Shown: positions 33,097 to 45,000 of the stretch, one piece after another
How the letters are laid out: each line of letters starts with the position of its first letter
How positions within the stretch are numbered: position 1 is the stretch's first letter
Assembly: GCA_002633025.1 (NCBI GenBank)
Contig: NMRB01000966.1
Location: 181,951 to 245,950, forward strand
Origin: Notospermus geniculatus
Lineage: Eukaryota; Nemertea; Pilidiophora; Heteronemertea; Lineidae
DNA length: 64,000 nucleotides
Direction: 5' to 3'
Translations under genes and position numbers: made by a program
Notes under the pieces: model-generated
The model's input: the letters and a program-made list of their open reading frames with translations, nothing else
What the model was told of the DNA's origin: nothing
Databases searched by the model: none

Positions 33097-36000
33097 CTGA
33101 AAACATTCAGAAGAAACACATCACTTCGGATCAAATATCAAATTCACACCAGCAGACTCAGCAATCAACGCCAAGACCAAATACTGGAATACATGCAAGG
33201 TTCAAGAAGTGTACTGTAGGACTGGTATTTTTAGCGTCCATTTAGATAGATAATTTGAAGCCAGATAACCCTTCTTGGTCTGAACTCGTTCACTGTCAAA
33301 GATCGTCGATCAACGTTTTTCAACTTTAGTTCAGTAGATGACCATCAGATGTCTCACCAATCGCTAATGTTATTCCTATGCATTCCACTGGTTTCTTTCA
33401 CTTTCTCTCGCTTTGGACCATCACAATTTGTGGTTTTTGTGACCCAGAGGGTGGGGAGGGGTGTGCTGTGGTCCTTTTTGGGGTAAAAAATCGTAGTTTT
33501 TGGTGCAAAATCATTTCTGTCAAGAATTTTTGCAAGTTTTACTGGAATAACTTCAGTCATTTTGATGTTTTCTACTGAAAGGTGGGATGAACTAACATTC
33601 TAATTTTGTGTGCGTATCTTACTTATATCTGGTCAATTTGGGGGGGGGGGCAAAACGGGTTCAAAATACGTGATTTCTGGCAGTGAAAGAATAAGCTTTC
33701 AATTTCTAACAAATTGTCATGTGTAAAACGCAGGGTGGCAAGTTAGCGATAGGCCAGACTCGGAGATTACGTGTCTATTTAACTTCGCAATTGGGTGGCC
33801 AATGTAACTGCTTCCTAGAAAAGACCAGCTTTCATCTTCTTGGTACTAAGTGCCCTTGTAATAATATTCTGTTTGACCTACTGCCCGACAGAGATCTTGC
33901 ATCGGTTTTGTTTTATTTAGGCCCTAGTCAAGTGTTTCCTGTAGGATGCTGGTTCATGTTTCTTTCATAACCAGGAACTGTTATGACATGTCGGATAAAT
34001 TTAGCATCCTTTTAATTACGGTACCGGGTATGCGAATGACAGGCCAGACGCAAAAGTCACGAAAATAAAATGGCACACGAACAATTAGGGTTTTACAGTA
34101 CCGTATTTTTCGGACTATAAGGCACGGCCTTTTTCCTTGAAGAAGGGTCGAAAATTGGGGGTGCGCCTTATAGGGGGGTGTGCCTTGTCTGCGGATCCAG
34201 TCTAACAGTTTGATCAGAAGTGTCAAGACACTGACGAACCCAAGCATTCAAGCATGCATGGATGCATGCAAGCCAGTCATTGTCACAGTGCTGGTTGACA
34301 GATGATGCAGTGAATCGTGAACTGATGAAGTTTCAGTTAGGCCTAATTTGTCACAACAAGCTAAGAAATCATACAACCAGATCCATCAGTACCAACAGCA
34401 GAATTGCAGATGTCAATGGGTTCAAACAAGGCAATCAGACCCTGTAATTGTCAGCTTGGCTGTTGTTGGGTCAATGCACACTGAGCAGCCATACATTGTA
34501 TATGTATAATATGCACTGAAGCATTCACTGACGGGACTGCGCCTTATAGGGAGGTGCGCCTTATGTATGGATTTTGTCAGAGATTTTGGGTGAAATTGGG
34601 GGTGCGCCTTATAGTCAGGTGCGCCCTATAGTCGGTAATTCCAAGGCACTTTCAACCCCTCAACAGTTCTTACCCCTGTCTTTTCTCTCCCTTTCCTCCT
34701 GGGCTATCCGCGCCTGTCTTTCTCTCTCCTCCTCTCGTCTTCTCTCCTTCCTCTCCACCTCTTCCTCTTCTTTCACACGCAGCAGAAATGCTGCCTTCTT
34801 TTCGCGGATGGTCTGTTCAAGCTCGGCCTCGGAGTCTGAAGATGATGACGAGTCTTCTTTCTCGGAGGCCTCACTGTCGGAATCGTACTGGAGACCTGTT
34901 GAGACGGAAAACACCGCTGAGGCTAAGCCAATAGGAGGCCTTCATCTGGGCAAATTCTTCTGTCATTTCCTACACTCCCGCCAATGAGGACATCGCCACT
35001 TCTCCACGGAAAGATGTCGCTGCGACCGTATCAGGCCTTTTCATTCTCTTCAGGACGTCATCTCCGTGGCAATACGAGGTGCGAGCATGAAGCCACAACG
35101 TCACAGTAGTGTGACTTTGACATTCCATACAACGTCACAGTGGAAAAGTGGATACGGTCGCAGCGCCACCCCGATGATAGAAACAAAATGGCTACAACCC
35201 CAATGAGAACAAACCCCAATGCCATGTTGGATAATACCCACTGAGAAATCGTTCAATAAGTTATACGAGTTCCCCAAAACTCTGACACTACCAAAAACTT
35301 GACAATATTGAGGAGACGACCCTGAAAGTTACTGGTGTTGTGAGTTTTGCTGTATAGTCACGATCGAAAGACAAACAAAAGTCTTTCATACATCATGACA
35401 TCCTGGTGCAAATGTGACAAGACTGTAACACCACAATTGGAGTTTTGGGTCACAGTCAAAGTACATTGTTTAGATGCACCTATAAGTCAACCACTTGGAG
35501 CATGTGTTTCATCGAAAAGTTTCCTACTCTTCATTCCACTTCCGATTGGTGCGAGGTTTATCAACGATAGGTCCGCAACGGCTCAGCCGATTTTGATGAA
35601 ACATACGTCAATCGACTTGTCTTTCTTGGCGGTACAGCCATCATCACTGTCATTTTCCCGAAAAACGCAACAGAAAAAAGTTCTTTCATAAATCACAGTT
35701 CGTGTTTACGGCCGAAATGGCGGCCATTTTGAAATGACGCAATGCATCGCGCACGTGTAAACTGCACTGAACAGCATAGCGAAATGAAATGAGTTTTGAG
35801 AAAGGGATCCGTTATGCAGGCCTTACGCGAAAAATGAAGATAGCAGAAAGATACTGGCAAGAAAGACAAGTTAATTGATGTATGGTATGTTGAATTTGAC
35901 CCAGCCGTTGCGGAGATATCGGCTGAAAATCTCGCGCCACTGGGATTTGGAATGAACTGTAGATAGAAATGCTAAACATTTTTGTGACTTACCCAAGGAT

Positions 36001-39000
36001 CCGATGGAAGCCAAAGCCGAAGACTTGGCCAGTTGCTTAGCTGTAGGTTTATATACATATAAAAATTAGTATAAAGACAATCGAGAAAATCAGCTGGAAT
36101 CACGGTGGCACTTCCCTGAAATGCTGCTCAAACCTTGCTATGTGAAAAAGAGGAGATTAGAATGTGATGACATCAATAAGGTGCAGATATCAAACAGAAC
36201 TCAAGAAATGGTGAGACTGTTTTCAAGTCAAACTTGGAATTCCCTAGGTAACTTTAGCAACGGAGGCAACCAAATCATGAGTGATTTCTATAACGCCAGA
36301 CTTTTTTTATACATTTTCCTTGTTTAGCGAACCCTCCGACGCCCGAAATTCCAAAAACAAAATAAAAAATATATTTCTGACCATTTAGCAAACCCGCCGA
36401 CGTTCAACATCGCTCCAAATAGAAAACAAATAAAATTTAATTTCTCTTCCGACCACCGCCCTTCCTGCCCGAAAAATCTAATCAACTCACGGCATCTAGT
36501 GGCGTGAATAGGAACCACACTATGCACCCGTGGAGAACAATCACAATTGTCGTCTTATGCGCAGTCTGTTGTAGCTAGAACAATAAAGATTTATTTTGAA
36601 ATAAAATTTTATTTTTATTTCTTCCTCCGCTTTGTTTGTTTTACAGAATGCTTTGGTGAATGGAGAAAAAAATTTTTTTATTTTTTTTTCCCCGCCCACC
36701 TCTACAAACCTCTGGAAATCAAAGTGCGCTATTAACAAGGTATAAAAAAAGTCTGGCCTAAAGAAGTGGACTCAAGCACGTGTTCACTCAACTGGCAAAA
36801 AGTAACAGCACGCAAAATTCCCCTCTGGGATCTCTTCTACATAGCGCCTGAGGCAGACCCCGATTGGGGTCGAAAATTTGCGAAATATTCGGAAACGACT
36901 TTCCGATTTATTGTATACTGTGTGTCGTTTTTGTGCTGTTTTTTGGATACGAATTCTAATCTAAGTATGAATGGATGGGATGCATTTATGAGCTTTTTGT
37001 AAGATAACTGCACTTGGTCTTAATACACATGTACTTGTATTCTAAAATGAACTTCAATAAACCTAGGCTTCATTCTCAGTGCAACGACAACAAATATTAC
37101 ACAAACGCCTCCTTTACACTGTGTATGTAGAAGGGACATGCCGCCAAAAAGATACTAAGTTGACTGAACTTCTTTTAGCAAAATAAGCATAGGACATGAA
37201 CTTCAGACGACATGTACGGGGTAAGTCAACAAGTGCACCGCCTGTGCCAATGTTGCGAAAACAAACCCAAACAATTTTGTTCCTTTTTGGCAAGACATGC
37301 CACTTAACAGCAAACGCAGTGAAAAGGACTGGCTTTTCTAATAGACTGGAGGCCGTTATACTTCAAGATGATTTAATGGAATAGAAAGTAAATGTATACA
37401 GAAAATTCATCACAATATTGCTGAAAAAAAATGGTAAAGTATCACAGATATCAAGGAATGGAACGTGATGCGGTAATGTCAGATCTCGGTAACAACACTT
37501 GGATTGTATCTTCATAAACATGAGATAGTAACATGCTTCTTCATGAACTTACACTAAAACATCTTGCACCACGCTTGGCCTTTCAGAGCAATACAAGAGT
37601 CAGCTCCAAAATACTTCTCTATAAGCAAGAGTCAGCAGTGTTTTAAAGTTCTGAAACTCGTCAATGACGATCCAACGGATCAGACTGTCATAGATATCGG
37701 AATGTTAACCATAATGTATCATTAAATCTCTCTCGCATTTCTTACTTCATTAGCTACCCTGAAGTGAGAGACGTATACCTTTTCTTGCTTTGTTTTTTTC
37801 ACGATGAAACATCTCCTGGGCAACGCCCTCTATTTCCTGATCGGTCACCTCCATCAGGATCTCCGTCAGCCATTGTTTCACTTTCAAAATCTGGAAGAAG
37901 ATCAGTCCTTATTTAGCATGCAGGTTGAGACAGGCAAGAGTGCAGCTATGACTAGCCAAGATCATAATAATAACAATAACAATGTGTAGGCTTATAGTCC
38001 TTTTACATTTAAGTGTCAAGGCACTTCACAATAATTACCCCCAGCTATAGGCCTGTGCAATCCCGATCAAGCTCCATTTCCTGGGAAGTATTACAGTCCG
38101 GCTGCCACAAGGCGCACATGACTAGACATNAGTACAGTTTTACGTGAAACATTAAGCCTGCCGCACACGGGAGCTATCTGCTGAGCAAAAAGTTATTCGA
38201 GACATTTTGCTCAGCAGGTAGCTCGCGTGTGCGCGTAATTTCGGTGAGTTTTTTGCCTCGTGAGGCAGAAGGCTCCCATGTGCGCGTATTTTTCGGTGAG
38301 TATCTGCTGAGCAAACGGTCTCGAATAACTTTTTGCTCAGCAGATAGCTCCCGTGTGCATGGTGTGCGGCAGGCTTTAGCCACTACACCACAGCGGCTCA
38401 TCATCATCATCACACTTATGGTGCCCCCTCCACATCTGTGTTTTCTGTGCGCGTTGGCTCTCTATGGGCAAACTCAGCGTATGATGATGAAAAGCCATGA
38501 GGAAGCCAACGTTGGTGAATTGCCCATTGAGAGGCAACTCGTGCGAGAAATTGGCTCTTTAATTGAGGAGAGCCTTTAGTTTTGGATAGTTATCCAAGCA
38601 TGCCAAGGGAGACATACCAGCCTGTGTTGCCTTTCCTCCTCGGTCAGTACAGGCTCCTCTTCCTCCTCTTTCTCTTTCTCCTTCACCGGCACTGCTTTCT
38701 CAGCCTCGTCGGAATCCCCAGCAGGTTTTGGATCTTTCTCCTCACTCTCATCATCTGAATCCTGAGGATAGATGATTAAGGACAATGAAGCACAAGTATT
38801 CACTCAGAGTGCCAGAGTAACTGATGTCAGTTCAGGAAAATTCCAAAATTGGAAATGTTTGAGACTTTGGCAACGTTTCTATTTTTGGAAGCAATTTTCG
38901 ATTCCAATATCAGGAACGTTTCTGAATTTGGAAGCCCATAGATTCTGGCACAACCAACGCTTTTGATGATGATAATTGATGATTATCGATGATTGCAGCC

Positions 39001-42000
39001 AACTTAGATTGTACACCGTGAAATACAAGGTCACAGGTGCTGCCATCTGTTAATGGAAAAATAGTGCCAAAGGCACTGTGCCCGCTTGGCTTTTTTAGCA
39101 CAGTGGTGGAAACCATAAGCCATATCAGAATCCCATACAAGCCATCTTTGACAATATCTGTGACCATCAAGCGTACCGTACATAGCAGATTTTGCGAGTT
39201 TGGTTTTGGCCTCCTGGCGGCAAAGTCAAGAATTAGATTTCACCAATACTTCGTCAGGAAGTCACTACAACCCAGAGGTAAATACATACAAAGGTTCAAT
39301 ACAGTAGCTGAAACGATTATCAAAATATAGCCCTTTTAAGTTTTTCACAAAATGCCCACTATCTACCAAAATAGGAATGGCATCACACCCAAAATCAACC
39401 TTGACCTAGATTTTTTGGTCGTACACACCTTTATGCAATATGAAAATGATCCTTCAAAAACTGAAGGCGCTATCCATCTGACAAGGAAAAATTTGATATT
39501 TTCGTTTTGGCCCCCTAGTGGCAAAGTGGAGAATCAGATTGCACCGAAACTTCGTGTGCTAGTCACCACAAATTAGAGGTACATGCATACAAAGTTTCAT
39601 TGTGATAGCGCAAGCCATTCACAAAATACAGGCCTTTGAATTTTTTCACAAAACGTCCCCTACTGGCCAAAGTAGGAATCGTATCGCACCCAAAATCGAA
39701 CTTGACCTAGATTTTGTGGTCATACACACCCATATGCAACATGAAAATGATCGGTCAAAAAATGAAGGCGCTATCCATCTGACAAGGAAAAATTTGATAT
39801 TTTCGNCCTGAAATGCTGCTCAAACCTTGCTATGTGAAAAAGAGGAGATTAGAATGTGATGACATCAATAAGGTGCAGATATCAAACAGAACTCAAGAGA
39901 TGGTGAACTTTCATAGCACCCAGGAACATTCTACAAAAGGGTGAGACTGTTTTCAAGTCAAACTTGGAATTCCCTAAATTTAGCAACGGAGGCAACCAAA
40001 TCATGAGTGATTTCTATAAAGATAAGTGGACTCAAGCTTGTGTTCACTCAACTGGCAATAACTATAAGGTCTTTTTTTTTATTACTTGGTTTACGGAACC
40101 ACCGACGTTGAAAATGCCAAATTCAGAGAGAAAAAAAAAATCAAGTACAGTTGTTTTTTTTCTCTGGCGATCCTCTGCATAAAAATAAACCTCTGAAAAA
40201 AAATTAAACTTCAAATTTCTCAGTAATTTTTTCTGGCCGATGTTGTGTTTCAGCTTGATGTCGAAAAAATAAAATTGCACAAACTTTGGATGAATAAACT
40301 TCATCTTTTTACCATGCGAGTTGTTTTGTTTCTTGGGGAAATGGAGGATGGTAATGGCGGAAATGTAGGACGGTATCAGTATATGCTAATTTTTTTTAAA
40401 AAAATTCCCCCTCCGACTTAAAGCGATGTGTCAGCCAAATGCAAAAGGGGATGAATCTTTGTTTACAAACACTCATTCCTGCATTCTGATTGGCTGTGAG
40501 GGCAATGTTTACAAACATCATCCTTCTGTTTACAAAACGACTGTCGATTCACTTTCAGATTTCCTACCAAATTTCCCATAAACCAAGTAATAAAAAAAAG
40601 GCCTAAGTACAGTAAAGCCTCGCTTATGTCGCCCTTACATACAGTCAGAACTAGTTGGCAACTGATAATCGGCGCGTAGTTGAACTAATTAGTCACAACT
40701 ACTAGGTGACATAAGCTCTCGGGCATCAGCGAGTAACTAGTTGCCAACTAGTTGGCAACTAAAAATATCCAGATCCTGAAAGTCGCACATGTTCAACTTC
40801 GAAGGAAATCTGTGTCGACATAAGCACTCAAAAGACGGCGATAAACTAGTTCCAGGTAGTTGCGACCGATCGGTATTTTTCTTGTCGGTGGCGACATAAG
40901 TTACCAGTTGCAACTTGTTGACGCTATTTCTATCACAGCGTAGGGCAACATAAGCGAGGCTTAACAGCACACAAAATCAACGATCGAATTCCAAGTATCA
41001 ACGCATGGGATGCACTTACAGGTACTTGTATGAGCTTCTTGTAAGATAACTGCACTTGATCTTAATACTTGTACAGTATTCTAAAATGAACCTAGGCTTC
41101 ATTCTCAGTGCAACGACAACAAATATTACACAAACACCTCCTTTACACTGTGTATGTAGAAGGGACATGCCGCCAAAAAGATACTAAATTGATTGAACTT
41201 CTTTTAGCAAAATAAGCATAGGACATGAACTTCAGACGACAGTAGTTAATAAGTGCACACCCTGTGCCAATGTTGCGAAAACAAACCCAAACAATTTTGT
41301 TCCTTTTTGGCAACACATGGCACTTAACAGCAAACGCAGTGAAAAGGACTGGCTTTTCTAATAGACTGGAGGCCGTTATACTTCAAGATGATTTAATGGA
41401 ATAGAAGGTAAATGCATACAGAAAATTCATCACAATATTGCTGAAAAAAAATGGTAAAGTATCACAGATATCAAGGAATGGAACGTGATGCGGTAATGTC
41501 AGATCTCGGTAACAACACTTGGATTGTATCTTCATAAACATGAGATAGTAACATGCTTCTTCATGAACTTACACTAAAACAACTTGCACTACGCTTGGTC
41601 TTTGAGAGTGACACAAGAGCCAGCTCCAAAATACTTCTCAATAAGCAAGTGTCAGCAGTGTTTTAAAGTTCTGAAACTCGTCAATGACGATCCAACGTAC
41701 CAGACTGTCATAGATATATCATTAGATGTATCATTAAACCTCTCGCATTTCTTACTTCATTAGCTACCCTGAAGTGAGAGACGTATACCTTTTCTTGCTT
41801 TGTTTTTTTCACGATAAAACATCTCGTGGGCAACGCCCTCTATTTCCTGATCAGTCACCTCCATCAGGATCTCCGTCAGCCATTGTTTCACTTTCAAAAT
41901 CTGGAAGAAGATCAGTCGGTATTCAGCATATGCAGGTTATATACCGGGTACATGTAGTGATGATAGGGGCAGATGCACGATTTCGGGAAAGAGGGGGTGC

Positions 42001-45000
42001 GCTGTGCTAGAAACATTGAAATCTGCAGTGAATTTCAATGATTTGCTCCAAATTTCAGAATTTCACGGTCAATTTTACAGATTTGTTGGCCAAAAGGGGT
42101 GCACCCGCCACCCCCGATCCGCACCTGGATGAGACAGGCAAGAGTGCAGCTATGACTAGCCAAGACCATCACACTTATGGTGCCCCCTCCACATCTGAGT
42201 TTTCTATGTGCGTTGGTTTTCTACGGGCAACTCAGCTGAAGAATAAATCTGGGCAGTCACCTGTCTCACTGGTCTCGGCGTAATCCACGAGGAAGCCAAC
42301 ATTGGTGAATTGCTCATTGAGAGCCAACTCAGGCGTGGATCCAGGATTTTTGGCAGAGGGGGTCAGGGCTGCTGAAGGCAGTCGTTGCAGGCGGGCGCCG
42401 ACGGGGGGCCTGGGGGGGGCCCTGTGCCAGAAAATTTTGAAATCTAGAAGGCCATAGACACTATTTCCTGGCATCTCAGTATCAAGACAGAAGCTTCATT
42501 TTTATGTTTTTTGCTTATTGCAAATTATTGAGAAAAAAATTGGTGGTGGCGAGCAGGGGGGGTCGCAACCCCCAAACCCCCCCCCCTCTGGATCCGCACC
42601 TGCAATTCGTGCGAGAAATTAACTCTCACATGGAGGAGAGCCTTTAGTTTTGGATAGTTATCAAAGGGAGACTTACCAGCCTGTGTTGTCTTTCCTCCTC
42701 AGTCAGTACAGGCTCCTCTTCCTCCTCTTTCTCTTTCTCCTTCACCGGCACTGCTTTCTCAGCCTCGTCGGAATCCCCAGCAGGTTTTGGATCTTTCTCC
42801 TCACTCTCATCATCTGAATCCTGAGGATAGATGATAAAGGACAATGAAGCACAAGTATTCACTCAGAGTGCCAGGGTAACTGATGTAGACAGAGATTCAC
42901 TCCGACCCCAACTTCGGTAATGAGACTGGCCTGATTTTAAATATCCAGAAACACCCCAACAGGGCTCGAAAATAAGGTTTTAAGGCCTGGAGCTAAAAAC
43001 AGCTTCCGACTATTGAAAATATATGCTCTCTCCGGAGCTGTTTCTAATTCCTCTGAAGCTAAATATATTTGAGCCAATCCGCCATTTAATCACCTTGGGT
43101 TGGCTTGATGCACTCTTTGAAAATGAAGAAATAAAATAAATTTGTCAATATGACTGTCAGGTCACTGGTGAAGTTTGTAGTCCAAGTGCATCTTCAACCA
43201 TGAAGGGTTAATTCGTCCTACGTAGCCTACACAAGGCGAAGGCTAGACCTTTGATAATATTCAAACACAGATCTAGAGTTTGCATACCTCTACTTATTTA
43301 TATATAGGCCTATTTCAATCATCCAGCTCCCCACACAACAAGCCTTGAGTCAGAGCAGTAGCAGACGACAATCAGAACTCTGCCTCAGAGATCAAAAGGA
43401 TGCCACGTGCCACTTGTGTTTATGACCCGTCAATCACTCAATTCCAAGAACTGCTGCGTTGGCCGTTGGCATTGACGACCGTCTGACTCATGGAACTTGC
43501 AGAACGTTTGATAAGACACCTGTAGGTCAACATACATTGAATCACTACCAACTTGAGGTGAGATGGAGTTCTCACCGCTGAATGAGATGCGCGACGAACT
43601 GCGCAGTTCACCGCTCTGAAGCAAGCATGGTCGGCAGCAGGTTTTTAGCGCCAAACAGCTGATCATGTTGGTCTTGCAGGGATTACTGACTGAGAGAATG
43701 TTTGGTTTGTGTGAGGAAAGATTCGTTCACCACATGACCAGTGTGATTCAGTACACTGCATAAATTAATCAGCCAAATGAGCCTGGCGCTATTTATAGCG
43801 CCAGACAACCCAGGTTTTGACCTGCGTCTGGCGCTGTTGTGTGGTTGCTAGGCACAAAAGCGCCGGACTATTTTCGAGCCCTGCCCAAGTTACTTTTAAC
43901 ACCTAGCCAAGCTGTATTAATATGTTGCTTTTTGGAGGAATAACAGATCGGTTGAACAATAGCCTACATGCAATTACAATAGACATGGTAGAATCAGTTC
44001 ACGAATCAGTTAATCCATTGTCCATTCACCATGTTGAACCACTGCGCAATACTTTATGCGCATCTCGTGACTAACCTCGTCAACAGGTGCATACCAGCTG
44101 GCCCTCGCCAACCAATGCAATGAAGGTTAGATTGGGAACGAGGTTAAAGTCTCGCGAGATGCAAAAGAAAGATGGCGCGGCCCTTAGCGTTCATGGGTGC
44201 AGCCATGTTGACTGTCTCGTCGCGGTTGCGGGTAAAATCCATCACTGACGGAACGAAAACACTCAAAATCAGGAATACATATTCGGCAGACCAAAAATCC
44301 AGAATTCCGGATAAATCCAGAAAAATCTCATCCCTGTTACTTACAAATTTGCTCTTGACGACAGCCGGTTGTTCTCCATCTTTCCTCTTCTCCTTCTCTG
44401 CCTCTTTTTCTTTCTCAGCTTCCAACTTTGCCTTTTCTTTCATCTCTTTCTCTGCTTTCTTCTGTTTCTCTTTCTCCATCTTCTCCAGACCTTCACGAAT
44501 CCAGAGAGGCAGAGCACGCCTCTTTGCAGCATCTAGTAAAACACCAATAGGTACATCTTTCTATGACTTCTTTTTATCAATAAGTAAAATAAAGATCCGG
44601 GTAGGGCACAAAGTCAAAGGGGAGATATTAGATTTCCACAAGGCAAAATATGTTCGCAGGGAAAAATTCTCGCGGAAATCGCAAATTGCTGCAGTGTTCA
44701 CTAAATTTTTTCTCCGCGAATGGAGATTACCATCGACACCCGCCATACGCAACGGCATTGTGGTATGCAGCTGATACATGTAGTATGGGTCGTGCCAGGA
44801 TATAGTATGTCCTATAGATCCTATAGATCGGCATCACACTTCTCATGAAGCAGGAAGCTGTATAATACAGCTTCCTGCTTCCTGAGAAGTGTGGTGCTGA
44901 TCTTCCTCATTTTTCAGGGTGCGACACTCGCAAATATATTTCCCCACAGAAAATTTTAATAAGCCCTTTAGCGCGAATATTTCTCCCGCGAATGTCGGAT

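Larger units (their letters stand above)
36115..38826 (-). repeat. PNISR exon 7/8 segment, copy A
   Basis: It begins CCTGAAATGCTGCTCAAACC, the same sequence that begins directly after the n at 39806. It is co-linear with 39807-42882 apart from insertions listed here. Copy A alone carries the TAA-flanked MITE (36294-36758), a GACCCC-hairpin unit (~36835-36950) and a SINE (~37964-38405). Confidence 0.85.
39807..42882 (-). repeat. PNISR exon 7/8 segment, copy B
   Basis: Co-linear with 36115-38826 at high identity. It carries its own insertions: a TAA-flanked MITE (40068-40603), a CAGTAAAGCC element (40610-40968), a ~190-nt insertion (~41938-42128) and a hAT-like MITE (42330-42602), all absent from copy A. 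Confidence 0.85.
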
